Part shown: positions 45,758 to 54,506 of the stretch, one piece after another | Numbering within the stretch: position 1 is the first letter of the stretch | Layout: each line of letters starts with the position of its first letter | Assembly: GCF_000331305.1 (NCBI RefSeq) | Contig: NZ_KB217478.1 | Location: forward strand, 2,818,151-2,882,150 | DNA length: 64,000 nt | Reading direction: 5' to 3' | Source of the DNA: Calothrix sp. PCC 7103 | GTDB taxonomy: Bacteria; Cyanobacteriota; Cyanobacteriia; Cyanobacteriales; Nostocaceae | Notes under the pieces: model-generated | The model's input: the letters and a program-made list of their open reading frames with translations, nothing else | Database searches by the model: none | Told to the model about the DNA's origin: nothing | Translations under genes and position numbers: made by a program

Positions 45758-48042
45758 GACCTTACTGTACCCAACGTTACTGGCATAATATTAGCAACAT
45801 CGATTGTGAATCGATACACCTTTTTGGCGCGTCGGCTGTTTTCTGAGTCGAAAAACTTCAGCATCACGTCCCAACAATTACTATTCAAGCGACAAAAGGG
45901 GCTTTTTTCAATCTCAATGTTGTCTAGTCCCATGCCGCTATTAATGGCTTCAGCAAAGGTGGAGGCAGCTTGGAAGGCGTTTGTGGCAGCAAAATTGAGC
46001 GCGCGATCGCGGTCTAAGTGTCCTAAGTTGTGGAGGTCATAGTAGATGCGATGCAGGAAACTCTTGAGGGAACGTCGCATTCTTACGTTGTCGGGTTCGC
46101 TGGCTTCAGGGGTAACGGTGTTAATGGCTGCTTCCACAAGGGCATTGACTTGCCAACCGTATATCCCTCTAATATTGGGTAGTGCCAGGACAGGAACAAC
46201 CTGTCCGGAAAAAAGTTCAACGGTGCGATTAGTCAAATGACCGGGAATACTGACTCGCTCAATGTAATCATCGCTTTCTTCTGGCTGAATTTGCCCAGCC
46301 AAAAGCATCTGAAATACTGTATATATCTCGCTGGCAAAAGCTTTTTGGGGTTCTAGGGCGTAAATTGGGGTAAGTTCCTGATTCAGCGTCCAAATAAGAG
46401 ATTTGCCTTCAGCAGGACTCAACTCCAGATGATTAACCATCTGACGGGGGTCATAGGGATTAGCCGGAATTAATACCCCATCAATGTTGACCGCAGGCAT
46501 CTGTTGCTTGAAGGTATCACGGCGGGCTTCGGTACCGAAATCGTAGCCAAGGGCGCCGAGAGCGTAGACTGTGTTGGAGACAGCACTAGGGGTGATGTTA
46601 GAAGGGGAAACAGGAGCAGGGGAAATATCTATAATTGTAGCTGAGGTGCTAACAACAAGTTTCGTAGCAGCAGAATTGTTAACCTCATTAAGAGATTGGG
46701 AGGCACTTATTACCGCAGATTCGGAACTATCTGGAAAAGAGTTGCTGCTTGATGGTAAAATAATATGTGGAAGCACAACTGCACTTGCTTGAATGTTGGG
46801 TAAAAGCTGCCCTGTTAGTAATTGATAGGCGCCGGGAATATTTAATTTACCGGCTAAACAGCGTTCTGGTTCCTCAACTTCCTTGGGGTCGCAAGGAATA
46901 GCGCTATTTAAAATAGCTTGACGGACAGTTTCAGCATTAGGTTTTTCGCCCCGTTGCAGTTGTAGACTCATTAGTAAAGCAGAAATACCCGTCATCAAGG
47001 GGGCAGCCAAACTGGTACCTTCTTGGCGTGCTGGTTCATCTGTACCGGGTTGTGCTGCTACGATGTTTTCACCCGGTGCGAGAATGCCCTGTTCCTGATA
47101 CTGTCCACCCCAATTACTATAGTTTGCAGGTTGCCCATCATCTTTCATCATACCTACTGCCAGGACATTTGGCAAAATCGCAGGGGCGCAAAACCATTCG
47201 CCCTTATTGTTTCCTGATGGAGCTACGATTAGAATATTATTATCTTGGCACTGCTTCACCGCTTTCTGAATCATTTCGTGGGCAAACCCGCTTTGAGTGG
47301 GATGACAGGCAGCACAGTGGATGATATTCACCCCCAGTTCCAATGCCAGGTTAAAGGCATGAGCTAAGTTCAACGGTGAGATTGCCTCATCGACCGTGGG
47401 GGTTTCAAATAAGGGAATGTTAATAGCGGTGCAGTAGGGAGCAACTCCTTCCACTGGGGAACCTGGTTGCCCAAATATTGTACCAAAGATGCCTGTTGCA
47501 TGAAAGATACCACTGAGGCGTCCGCGCACAAGTGTGGGAATTGAGTTTCCCAGTGCTTCTATCTCTGTCTCTAAGGCTTTAATTTCTGCTTTATAGTCGA
47601 TGTCTGTGGGGACTTCTGGTTTGAGTGTTGTTTGCTGTTGCTTGGAGTCTTTTAACTGGTAATATTGTTCTAGCAATGACGCTTCTTTGTTTTCTAATAC
47701 AGCATTGAAGATGGTAGTGATAGGATGGTGTGGTATCACTTGAGCAACAGATAGCACTGGGGCTGCATCCGTATCCCGCTTTTCGTTCTGCTTCAATGCT
47801 TTCTTTAAAGCCTTTTTTTTGTCTCCCAACTTCCTAATTTGAAGCTCCCTTTGAATATAAATCGGCTCGATTGGCTCTAAATCTGTCTGCCAAAAAGCTG
47901 TGGCTTTGCTCAAATTTGCACCCCGAAAGCAAGCACGCTCTAAATCAGCAGGTCCATCTAAAACAGCGATTTTAATCCGAGAATCACCGAGAGTCAGAGT
48001 TTGCAGGGCAGCAAAACCGGGAATGTTATTAAGGTCAGGCAT
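45739..48042 (-). CDS. PatA/PatG-type S8 subtilase, divergent
   Basis: 767 residues. The catalytic set is D29 (AVLDG), H181 (FHATG, in place of HGTH), N278 (SGNN) and S344 (GTSLAAP). A charged coiled insertion of about 115 residues (KKKALKKALKQNEKR region, 60-175) separates Asp from His; the paralog at 55424 has only 35. The C-terminal domain (LGYDFGTEARRDTFKQQMPA, CRLNSNCWDVMLKFFD) is shared with PatA and PatG. With the adjacent oxidase it forms what is one polypeptide in classical PatG. Expected role: removal of the C-terminal tail, possibly with macrocyclisation. Confidence 0.88.
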   Translation of the reverse strand: MPDLNNIPGFAALQTLTLGDSRIKIAVLDGPADLERACFRGANLSKATAFWQTDLEPIEPIYIQRELQIRKLGDKKKALKKALKQNEKRDTDAAPVLSVAQVIPHHPITTIFNAVLENKEASLLEQYYQLKDSKQQQTTLKPEVPTDIDYKAEIKALETEIEALGNSIPTLVRGRLSGIFHATGIFGTIFGQPGSPVEGVAPYCTAINIPLFETPTVDEAISPLNLAHAFNLALELGVNIIHCAACHPTQSGFAHEMIQKAVKQCQDNNILIVAPSGNNKGEWFCAPAILPNVLAVGMMKDDGQPANYSNWGGQYQEQGILAPGENIVAAQPGTDEPARQEGTSLAAPLMTGISALLMSLQLQRGEKPNAETVRQAILNSAIPCDPKEVEEPERCLAGKLNIPGAYQLLTGQLLPNIQASAVVLPHIILPSSSNSFPDSSESAVISASQSLNEVNNSAATKLVVSTSATIIDISPAPVSPSNITPSAVSNTVYALGALGYDFGTEARRDTFKQQMPAVNIDGVLIPANPYDPRQMVNHLELSPAEGKSLIWTLNQELTPIYALEPQKAFASEIYTVFQMLLAGQIQPEESDDYIERVSIPGHLTNRTVELFSGQVVPVLALPNIRGIYGWQVNALVEAAINTVTPEASEPDNVRMRRSLKSFLHRIYYDLHNLGHLDRDRALNFAATNAFQAASTFAEAINSGMGLDNIEIEKSPFCRLNSNCWDVMLKFFDSENSRRAKKVYRFTIDVANIMPVTLGTVRSWSVPR

Positions 48043-48096
48043 AGTGTCTGGAGATATCTAAAGATTTGTAAAGATTTGTCCTTCTAGTAATTACTC

Positions 48097-49488
48097 TTAT
48101 TGCTTCAATGAACCAAGAATAAACTCTCCCACAGAAGACTCTTCGTATTCGTTGAGATTGGCGATTTTGCCAAACTGTTCTGAATTTCCTCCACCAATCG
48201 CACTGGGAGCTAATTGCATAGCAGTCGCAACCAGGTAAAATGTTTGAAACAAAACACCAATATGTTTTAAAATCAATCCATAACCGATGCTATAGTACTT
48301 CCAGAACAACCGCCCAAACCGAGCCGTCACAATCAGAAGCACTTGGGGAACATCTTGCATCCCCGTTGATTTCCAAGCATCGAAAATTAAGGTTTCAACT
48401 TCTGAATTTCCATCTGCGATTGCATACAAGGCATGAGACAATGGCTGATAGTGGTATAATCCTGAGTTCAAACCCTGACACCGATTAATCACAGGATAAA
48501 TTTCCAACTCGTATAAAGCACCACCAGCAGGATAAGGACGTTTTGTAAATTCTCCAATGTTCATAATATCCTGCTCATGGGTGTAAATCTCTTTCACCCT
48601 GGCACAGCGATATAGGAATTCTCCCAACTGGTTAAGGGTGATGGGTTGGTTGTCGTACTCACGAATTGATTGTCTGGATTCGATAGCTTGGGTGAGGGAA
48701 ATATCTGTTTTAGCTAACGCTTCTAGGTGAGGTTTCTCTAAAAAAACAACTTTATCGCTCATAGGAGACTTAATAAAGTGCGATCGCTCCCTATCCTCTA
48801 ATCTCGGCATTTTTGATTTTCGTGCATCGTCTAATCGCTTTAAACGGGTTTGCCGATGAAACAGAAGATTGTGAAATTCCCATTCTGCTAGCGCTTCACT
48901 TTCAGGTTCTAGGGAAATCATCTTAGTAGCAATCAGCAACTGAATTAGCGATTGCACTATTTCTACATCAATTAGCGAATCTGCTAAATTCTCTAACGTG
49001 AATGACGAATTAGACTGAGCTAGTTTCCCAATTAAAGCGGTAGCGCGCCAATCTAGAAGAATAATTTTGGCTTTAGATAAGGGAGATTCTAAGACCAATT
49101 GTTCATTTTCTTGACGCAGAAAGGCAAAGCGAGATATTATAAAGGGCTTATCCCGCTCAAAAACCGGAGAAATCAATTGATAATCAGTAGCGATGGCAAT
49201 GGCGGTTGCTAACGGTAAAACAGAATGGCAAATCCAGCCCAGGTTAATCAGCTTTTGTAACTCGGCTTCAAAGTTTAAACCGTCTTGCACACCATCAGCT
49301 TCTGCAACCAAAGCAGTTAGCTGGGCTGCGGTTAGGGCAGAATGCTTTAGGTGTTTTAATGCCGATTTTAATCCTGGTTGGGGACGCTCCAGAGTGAGGC
49401 TGTGAGGATCGAATTGCAGGGTCAAGCGGTCGCTTTCATCGGTAAAGACAATTTCGGGACGGAAGGAGAGGGTAAAAGTATCGGACAT
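48097..49488 (-). CDS. SagB/ThcOx-type azoline dehydrogenase
   Basis: 463 residues. The N-terminal half is a winged-helix-like peptide-binding region. The C-terminal nitroreductase fold carries the SagB signature: SRQSIREYDNQPITLNQLGE, RPYPAGGALYELEIYPVINR, LYHYQPLSHAL and the flavin-site IGGGNSEQFGKI. FMN enzymes of this type oxidise thiazolines and oxazolines to azoles. In patellamide-type PatG the oxidase is fused to the protease, whereas here it is a separate gene 54 bases upstream of the protease. It contains a HIP1 site. Confidence 0.9.
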   Translation of the reverse strand: MSDTFTLSFRPEIVFTDESDRLTLQFDPHSLTLERPQPGLKSALKHLKHSALTAAQLTALVAEADGVQDGLNFEAELQKLINLGWICHSVLPLATAIAIATDYQLISPVFERDKPFIISRFAFLRQENEQLVLESPLSKAKIILLDWRATALIGKLAQSNSSFTLENLADSLIDVEIVQSLIQLLIATKMISLEPESEALAEWEFHNLLFHRQTRLKRLDDARKSKMPRLEDRERSHFIKSPMSDKVVFLEKPHLEALAKTDISLTQAIESRQSIREYDNQPITLNQLGEFLYRCARVKEIYTHEQDIMNIGEFTKRPYPAGGALYELEIYPVINRCQGLNSGLYHYQPLSHALYAIADGNSEVETLIFDAWKSTGMQDVPQVLLIVTARFGRLFWKYYSIGYGLILKHIGVLFQTFYLVATAMQLAPSAIGGGNSEQFGKIANLNEYEESSVGEFILGSLKQ

Positions 49489-49489
49489 A

Positions 49490-49623
49490 TTAAAATACCA
49501 TTAGCATAGGATTCATTTGGTCTTCAGCTATAGGTGCAGGGAGCCAGGTGATACCAATTACCAACCACCAAACCCGCAGCAACTGAGGAAATCGCCTCTG
49601 CGGCTGGGGTAGGCTGAAACTTT
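49490..49623 (-). pseudogene. Relics of patD (tail) and lamG fused together
   Basis: 49490-49538 matches the last ~49 bases of the patD gene (50080-50128), including its stop. 49539-49623 matches an internal piece of the LamG gene (near 53026-53101). The LamG piece then joins the precursor 3' region at a shared AACTTT. The order precursor - lamG - patD is the same as in the intact block, showing a deleted duplicate. Confidence 0.85.
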
Positions 49624-49656
49624 GAGAGAGATTTGAGAACCTTTTGGGGCAGGAAC

Positions 49657-49842
49657 CTATTTTGTCGCTTCCGCCGGCTTACCGATTAAAATTATTAAAC
49701 TACTTTGTAGTACATAAGTCCTATTGTTATCATGTAGTTGCAGAGCTTCTTCCGACAGTTCAGCCAACTGTGCAGGCAGTTGCCCAATAGTGATGCGGTT
49801 GACAGGTTGTGCCGCTTGAGGCATTAAATTTTGCTTATCCAT
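49657..49842 (-). CDS. Cyanobactin-like precursor with degenerate core
   Basis: 61 residues. The leader is intact (MDKQNLMPQAAQPVNRITIG, QLPAQLAELSEEALQLH), but the cysteine-rich core and SYDGDD tail of its siblings are gone. They are replaced by NNRTYVLQSSLIILIGKPAE, with no cysteine. The bases after the stop match the siblings' 3' region, so the core was deleted. Probably a dead or decoy precursor. It keeps the conserved 5' leader and GGAG ribosome site. Confidence 0.8.
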   Translation of the reverse strand: MDKQNLMPQAAQPVNRITIGQLPAQLAELSEEALQLHDNNRTYVLQSSLIILIGKPAEATK

Positions 49843-49945
49843 GAGAGTTTTTCTCCATTTTTGTTGTTTGTTAGTGTCCCGTTGTCGAGCCGTTGCTCAG
49901 TCGGTGGGTGTGACCGTTTATTGTGTATAGAATAAGAGTGTATGC
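49843..49945 (-). promoter_or_regulatory. Conserved 5' leader of precursor genes, copy D
   Basis: The region upstream of each of the four precursor genes is conserved: GGTCACACCCACCGACTGAG, then AACGGCTCGACAACGGGACA, then AACAAAC and the GGAGAAAAACTCTC ribosome site before ATG (read on the minus strand). This copy is closest to the one at 55309. Confidence 0.6.
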
Positions 49946-49958
49946 TCAAAGCTTCAAC

Positions 49959-50073
49959 CTAATATGCCGAAGACCAAGTTCTGACATCACCTAGCGTCAC
50001 TGGAATCAGGTCGCTCACGTCAATGGTGAAGCGGAATATCTTCTTGGCACGACGGTTGTTTTCTGGGTCAAAG
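49959..50073 (-). pseudogene. 3' fragment of a PatA-type protease gene
   Basis: The last ~115 bases of a protease gene, nearly identical to 55424-55538, in frame FDPENNRRAKKIFRFTIDVS and ending WSSAY plus TAG. It joins six bases (ATGTCC) equal to the start of the oxidase gene directly after the patD stop. It is a recombination scar from a second copy of the cluster. Confidence 0.85.
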
Positions 50074-50079
50074 GACATA

Positions 50080-52356
50080 TTAAAACACCATTGGCATAGG
50101 ATTCATTTGGTCTTCTGCTATAGGTGCAGGGAGCCAGCCAAGTTTTGCAGGCACATCATACAACCTTCCAGTCCCAAAACGCGACCAGAAGTGACGTAAA
50201 CCTGGTACAATAACCTTGACCACAGGTAAACCAATATCAGGACGAGTTTGGTTAAGTACCAGCATTTCTAGCCCGACTTTTCTGACAATATCCCCACATT
50301 TCAAGACATCTTGATGGATATCATCGCTCCACTGTTGGGTATAATCAGAGGCTTGTTTGGCAGGAGCTTGAGAAGGTGCTAAATAAGGTTGGTTGGCGAT
50401 GGATGCGTGAGTAAACCAGTAATTCAATGCCGAGTCTGCATTGGTTGGGGGATACTTCTCTGGTAGGTTGCAACCAATTTGATTCACCTCCGTCACCGCT
50501 CGTAAGATGGCAATTTTGGCATCGAAATGGGCACCATAACCCGCGAGAATATATTCCTGTTCTCCACCCGTATAACGGGAGACGGCGGCAAATGTGGGAA
50601 TATTTAAATCTGTAGTTAAATCCAAAACCCACAATTCTCGCTGCTGAGTGTCATACCAGGCTTGCAAATCAAGTAAATAAGGTTCGTTGAAACTGGCTAA
50701 ATCCACACTAGGACGCTGTAGACGATTGTACCACCAAATTGCCACACTATCGCGCTCTGCAAGTTCCAAAAATCCTTGCAAAATAGCATCCTCCAAAGTC
50801 CCACCCGCCGCGTTACCATTGGAATCAGCAAAACAGAAGCGATGTTCTTTAGGAAGGTTGTAATTGTAATAACAGAAGGCAGTGGGGAGATATTTGTGGG
50901 TTTGCTCATTGAGTGACCAAACAGGTGTCCAGTCAATTATTTGGGTTTCGTCAAAGGGTTTGGGAATCCAATCGTGATCGACGATCACCTTTTTATTCAA
51001 TTCCTTCCGATTTTGATACTGAGTTTCGCTAAACAACAAACACTGTGCTGGATGAATGGCACCATCTAAATCAGCCAACTTAGACTTGATTCGAGGTTCG
51101 TCACCCTGGTAAATACCAGAATAGCGTTCAACCGCCTCACAAAATCCACTCGCTTGAGATTGGCGATCGGTTTTGCCTTTGCCACCACTTTTGTGCCTGA
51201 GCGATCGCCGCAATTGACCTAAATTATAAGAGGAGCCAAAAGCGTGAACCGCGCTGTAAGTATGGACAAAGGGGTTTTCTGGATCGGACGATCGCGTTAG
51301 GCTACTGACAACTCCAGTAATCGGGCTAATTAGATGTTCGTAACGTTTTAAGATTTGATCTGGTGTAAAAGCCCGATGTCCACCATCCTGAGTAAACAGC
51401 TTTTTGCGACTGGTGAGCGAGATAGCACCTTTGACTTGTTGACTAACCAAATCGGGATTGCCACAAGCAGGACATTGAGGACGTTGAGTTAGGGAATGAG
51501 TTTTCAGGGTAAAATTCGTTTGATCGAAGGTGATGATTTTCCCTGCTAAAGTCTGAATTTTCGCCTCTGGGACAATCTGCTGCACTAGCCATTTAGCAAC
51601 TTCAGTAGTCGTGAGTGTGATCGCGGTTTGCTCCGTCGAAGGCAACCCAGCCACAGCAACCGGAAAACATCCATTCCCCGTCTTCCCTTGTTGTTGTAAA
51701 ATCGAAGTCTCTACCTCTCGATTGCCCTGTAACCGATGAGCCAAACATTCCCAGCAACCTATTTCTCCGGGAGTAAAGATGGGACCGAACCACGGTATCC
51801 CACCGTTTGGTTTAACCAGTAGCCAAGGTTGCTGAGTTTGCAATGCCATTTTATTGATCCGGCTCAGTTCTGGCTGAAGATAGTCATCAGTGAGAACTAC
51901 CCACAGGGAATGAACCCCCGATGTTGACTCTTCTGGCTGTCCTGGCTGTACAGGAATTCCCACTGCTTGCAACGCTGCAATCAAATTTTGCCCGTCAACA
52001 GCACCAATAGTTGTGACGAAGACTTTTGTCTGGGGTAAGCGATCGCTTACGAGTTGCGGATCGACATTCAGCAGACTCCAAAATGCTGCCGCTTCGCGGG
52101 TTAGACTGTGAGCAGCATCGGTAAGGTAGCCTTTTTCATCTAGGCGATCAAGGACATAATCAAAGTGTTCAGGGGGAACTTGCCCATCGAGTTTTTGAAT
52201 GATTTCTGCTCTAGTGTGTTGCCCATCCAGAAGGGGAAGAATTTGGCAATAAAGACTACCTGTCAGCGCGTAAGTGGCAGATTCGCTGAGTAAATAGGCA
52301 TTTTTGGGTTCAACAATTTCGACGCGGAAGTGGGGTTTAATTTGGGGAATTTTCAT
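50080..52356 (-). CDS. patD: PatD-type TOMM cyclodehydratase (E1-like/YcaO fusion)
   Basis: 758 residues. The N-terminal half is a RiPP-recognition and E1-like domain (leader-binding winged helix, then zinc ligands GCWECLAHR and CPACGNPD). The C-terminal half is YcaO: GKGKTDRQSQASGFCEAVER, SNGNAAGGTLEDAILQGFLE and LAERDSVAIWW carry the ATP/Mg residues. The C-terminus NPMPMVF resembles the proline-rich PxPxP end of active YcaO cyclodehydratases. It converts Cys (and perhaps Ser/Thr) of the precursors to azolines with ATP. Two HIP1 sites lie inside. Confidence 0.95.
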   Translation of the reverse strand: MKIPQIKPHFRVEIVEPKNAYLLSESATYALTGSLYCQILPLLDGQHTRAEIIQKLDGQVPPEHFDYVLDRLDEKGYLTDAAHSLTREAAAFWSLLNVDPQLVSDRLPQTKVFVTTIGAVDGQNLIAALQAVGIPVQPGQPEESTSGVHSLWVVLTDDYLQPELSRINKMALQTQQPWLLVKPNGGIPWFGPIFTPGEIGCWECLAHRLQGNREVETSILQQQGKTGNGCFPVAVAGLPSTEQTAITLTTTEVAKWLVQQIVPEAKIQTLAGKIITFDQTNFTLKTHSLTQRPQCPACGNPDLVSQQVKGAISLTSRKKLFTQDGGHRAFTPDQILKRYEHLISPITGVVSSLTRSSDPENPFVHTYSAVHAFGSSYNLGQLRRSLRHKSGGKGKTDRQSQASGFCEAVERYSGIYQGDEPRIKSKLADLDGAIHPAQCLLFSETQYQNRKELNKKVIVDHDWIPKPFDETQIIDWTPVWSLNEQTHKYLPTAFCYYNYNLPKEHRFCFADSNGNAAGGTLEDAILQGFLELAERDSVAIWWYNRLQRPSVDLASFNEPYLLDLQAWYDTQQRELWVLDLTTDLNIPTFAAVSRYTGGEQEYILAGYGAHFDAKIAILRAVTEVNQIGCNLPEKYPPTNADSALNYWFTHASIANQPYLAPSQAPAKQASDYTQQWSDDIHQDVLKCGDIVRKVGLEMLVLNQTRPDIGLPVVKVIVPGLRHFWSRFGTGRLYDVPAKLGWLPAPIAEDQMNPMPMVF

Positions 52357-52519
52357 GACACTTTATTAAGTAAGGTTGGACATCTAAAATAGAGAAGAGG
52401 TAAGTTGCCGATGATTCGTGCGCTTTAGGAGTTTTACTTATGCCTTCTCCCTTTCCTGGTATGAATCCTTAATTGGGACGTTTTATTTTCTGGAAGTCCC
52501 TTAACGAGAAATGCGATAG

Positions 52520-53323
52520 CTATGTCCAAATCAGCCCCCGTCGGAAGATAGGGTCTGCCTCGGTTTTTTGTTGTTTTGCCATTTCCTTATACCAGTAGGC
52601 GTAATCCTCGAATCCGGTCGATCGCGTTAACCGTTCTAAAGCATTGAGATTGGTTTTGACGGGAATATCAGATTCTTCCCAAGTGGCATCCCCCAGAACA
52701 GTTCCCATCACCCGATTGGTCGTTTTATCACCGATCGCGGTGCCAAAACCTTCCGTTAATGTCCAGCAGCGCACTAACCCCAGTTCCCGCCCAGTGAGGA
52801 AATAGGTCATATTTGCCTGAATTTCGGCTGGAGATCGAACGAATCGCCATACCCGCACTTCCAGCAATTTGCCATGAAAGCCGGAGTCTGGGACTTCTGC
52901 ATACCCTCCTAAATAGGTATTTCCAAAGAACACAACTGGAAATATAGCGGTTTGATTATCCTTGTGTACCCCGTTAATATAGAGCTTCGTATCACCAGGA
53001 CGACTTCCCCCCCGTGTCACTGCGACATGATACCAATTACCAGCCACCAAACCCGCAGCGACTGAGGAAATCGCCTCTGCGGCTGGGGTAGACTGAAACT
53101 TCAATTCGCCAGCTTCTAGATAAAACCGCGTCTCCCCATCGGCAAAAATCACTTGTTTTCCTGCATCCGTGGCAGGACATACCCAAGCTTCGATTGTGAA
53201 CCGTCCTTGTGGTCGCAATGCTTTGCTACCTACAGCAATTCCCTGAGAATTGGCGTTGAAAAGCAGCACCTTCAGGCGACTTTCAAAGTGTACTTTCTGT
53301 TCTTTTTCGGATAACTTGTACAT
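52520..53323 (-). CDS. LamG (concanavalin-like) domain protein of the cluster
   Basis: 267 residues from ATG 53323; a TTG at 53359 would add 12. The laminin-G/lectin fold is clear: GRFTIEAWVCPATDAGKQVI, GNWYHVAVTRGG, LYINGVHKDNQ, FHGKLLEVRVWRFVRSPAEI. The last 40 residues (GFEDYAYWYKEMAKQQ, FRRGLIW) differ and may correspond to the small PatC/TenC/TruC protein of cyanobactin clusters; I am unsure of that. It contains no catalytic motif. Possibly a scaffold or substrate-binding partner. Confidence 0.8.
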   Translation of the reverse strand: MYKLSEKEQKVHFESRLKVLLFNANSQGIAVGSKALRPQGRFTIEAWVCPATDAGKQVIFADGETRFYLEAGELKFQSTPAAEAISSVAAGLVAGNWYHVAVTRGGSRPGDTKLYINGVHKDNQTAIFPVVFFGNTYLGGYAEVPDSGFHGKLLEVRVWRFVRSPAEIQANMTYFLTGRELGLVRCWTLTEGFGTAIGDKTTNRVMGTVLGDATWEESDIPVKTNLNALERLTRSTGFEDYAYWYKEMAKQQKTEADPIFRRGLIWT

Positions 53324-53386
53324 AGTTGTAACAGTTTCAATTGAGTTTTTTCTGATCAATGGAAGCCAAAAGTTGAAGCAATGGAA

Positions 53387-53614
53387 TTACAGAAACGTCC
53401 CAGCGACGGCATAAAAGCAACCACAGCCAGAGGTTATGAGTTGGTTATAGCTGCGGTATTGAAACCCTGCGGGGTCGTTATAGTTTGCACCATGCAGTAA
53501 TTTAATCCGAATATTCACCAAATCTTCCACACTGCCATGAACCACATCAACAGCCTCGTGGGGCTGAATTAAATCGGGGCGTTTGACGGGAGGAGATAGT
53601 TTAGGAAGTTTCAT
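53387..53614 (-). CDS. PatB-like small cyanobactin cluster protein
   Basis: 75 residues from ATG 53614, preceded by GAGGAACC; five extra codons are possible upstream. The segments LIQPHEAVDVVHGSVEDLVN, IRIKLLHGANYNDPAGFQYR fit my memory of the PatB/AcyB/McaB family, short proteins of unknown role found in most cyanobactin clusters. It sits between the precursors and lamG. Confidence 0.65.
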   Translation of the reverse strand: MKLPKLSPPVKRPDLIQPHEAVDVVHGSVEDLVNIRIKLLHGANYNDPAGFQYRSYNQLITSGCGCFYAVAGTFL

Positions 53615-53900
53615 AGTTTGGTTCCTCATAAACCCAAAAGGTAAGCCAACTAGAAAGTCTTATTGGAGAAACAAATTTCTAGCAGGGTTAGACATCAAAA
53701 AGGGGGCAAGAGAAGCAGAAAGCCTTCCCTCGTAACTACCTCTCCTGCTCCCGTTCATCTTTCCCTCAACCCAACAGATACCAAGTAATAGCAACCTGCC
53801 AGGTGGGGGCGATTGCGGATCAATTCATCTGAGCAAACCAGGTTCCAGAACAGGCGGAAGGGGAACTTTGAGAGAGTTGAGAACCGAATGGAGTGGGAAC

Positions 53901-54197
53901 CTATTCTGCATCGTCTCCGTCATAAGAACAACGACAACAACCACCACAATCGCAGCATCGTCCGCAAGCATTGCAAGCTGGACAACCAGAAACACAACTA
54001 CAGAAATTACAACACGTACCACAAGAAACACAGTCCGGGGTATTTGCCATCTCTAATGACGCTAGTACCGAAGCACTAGTGTCATCATGTAGTTGCAGAA
54101 CTTCTTCCGACAATTCAGCCAACTGTGCAGGCAATTGCCCAGTAGTAATGCGGTTGACAGGTTGTGCCGCTTTGGGAATCAAATTTTGCTTGTTCAT
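53901..54197 (-). CDS. Cyanobactin-like precursor A, 15-Cys core
   Basis: 98 residues. Leader MNKQNLIPKAAQPVNRITTG, QLPAQLAELSEEVLQLH corresponds to the PatE leader with its LAELSEEAL heterocyclase-recognition element. The core (about residues 56-90) has 15 Cys separated mostly by Gly, Ser, Asn and Arg (for example CGTCCNFCSC and CGRCCDCGGCCRC). It ends in SYDGDDAE, like the SYD/AYDGE recognition tails after cyanobactin cores. Most cores in that family are 6-20 residues, so this one is unusually long. Likely substrate of the PatD-like enzyme. Confidence 0.88.
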   Translation of the reverse strand: MNKQNLIPKAAQPVNRITTGQLPAQLAELSEEVLQLHDDTSASVLASLEMANTPDCVSCGTCCNFCSCVSGCPACNACGRCCDCGGCCRCSYDGDDAE

Positions 54198-54296
54198 GAG
54201 AGCTTTTCTCCAAGTTGAGTGTTTGTTGATGCCCCGTTGTCGAGCCGTTGCTTCGGTCGGTGGGTCTGACCGCTTATTGAGTGTAAAATTGCACTT
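54198..54296 (-). promoter_or_regulatory. Conserved 5' leader of precursor genes, copy A
   Basis: Same conserved block as before the other precursors: GGTCAGACCCACCGACCGAA, GCAACGGCTCGACAACGGGG and a GGAGAAAAGCTCTC ribosome site. Conservation outside the coding part suggests each precursor has its own promoter or a structured leader. Confidence 0.6.
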
Positions 54297-54506
54297 GATA
54301 TACCGTGAAGGACGATTACCTACGGTAGGCGAAGCGCCAATACACCTCTTCCTAATCCCTCATCTTTCCCTCAACCTAACAGGTGTCAGGTAACGAAAAC
54401 CCCCAGGTGAAGGCGATCGCAGATCAATTCATCCGTGGAAACCAGGCTCCAGGACGGGCGGAAAGGGAGCTTTGAAAAAGATTTGAGAACCGAATGAAGT
54501 GGGAAC

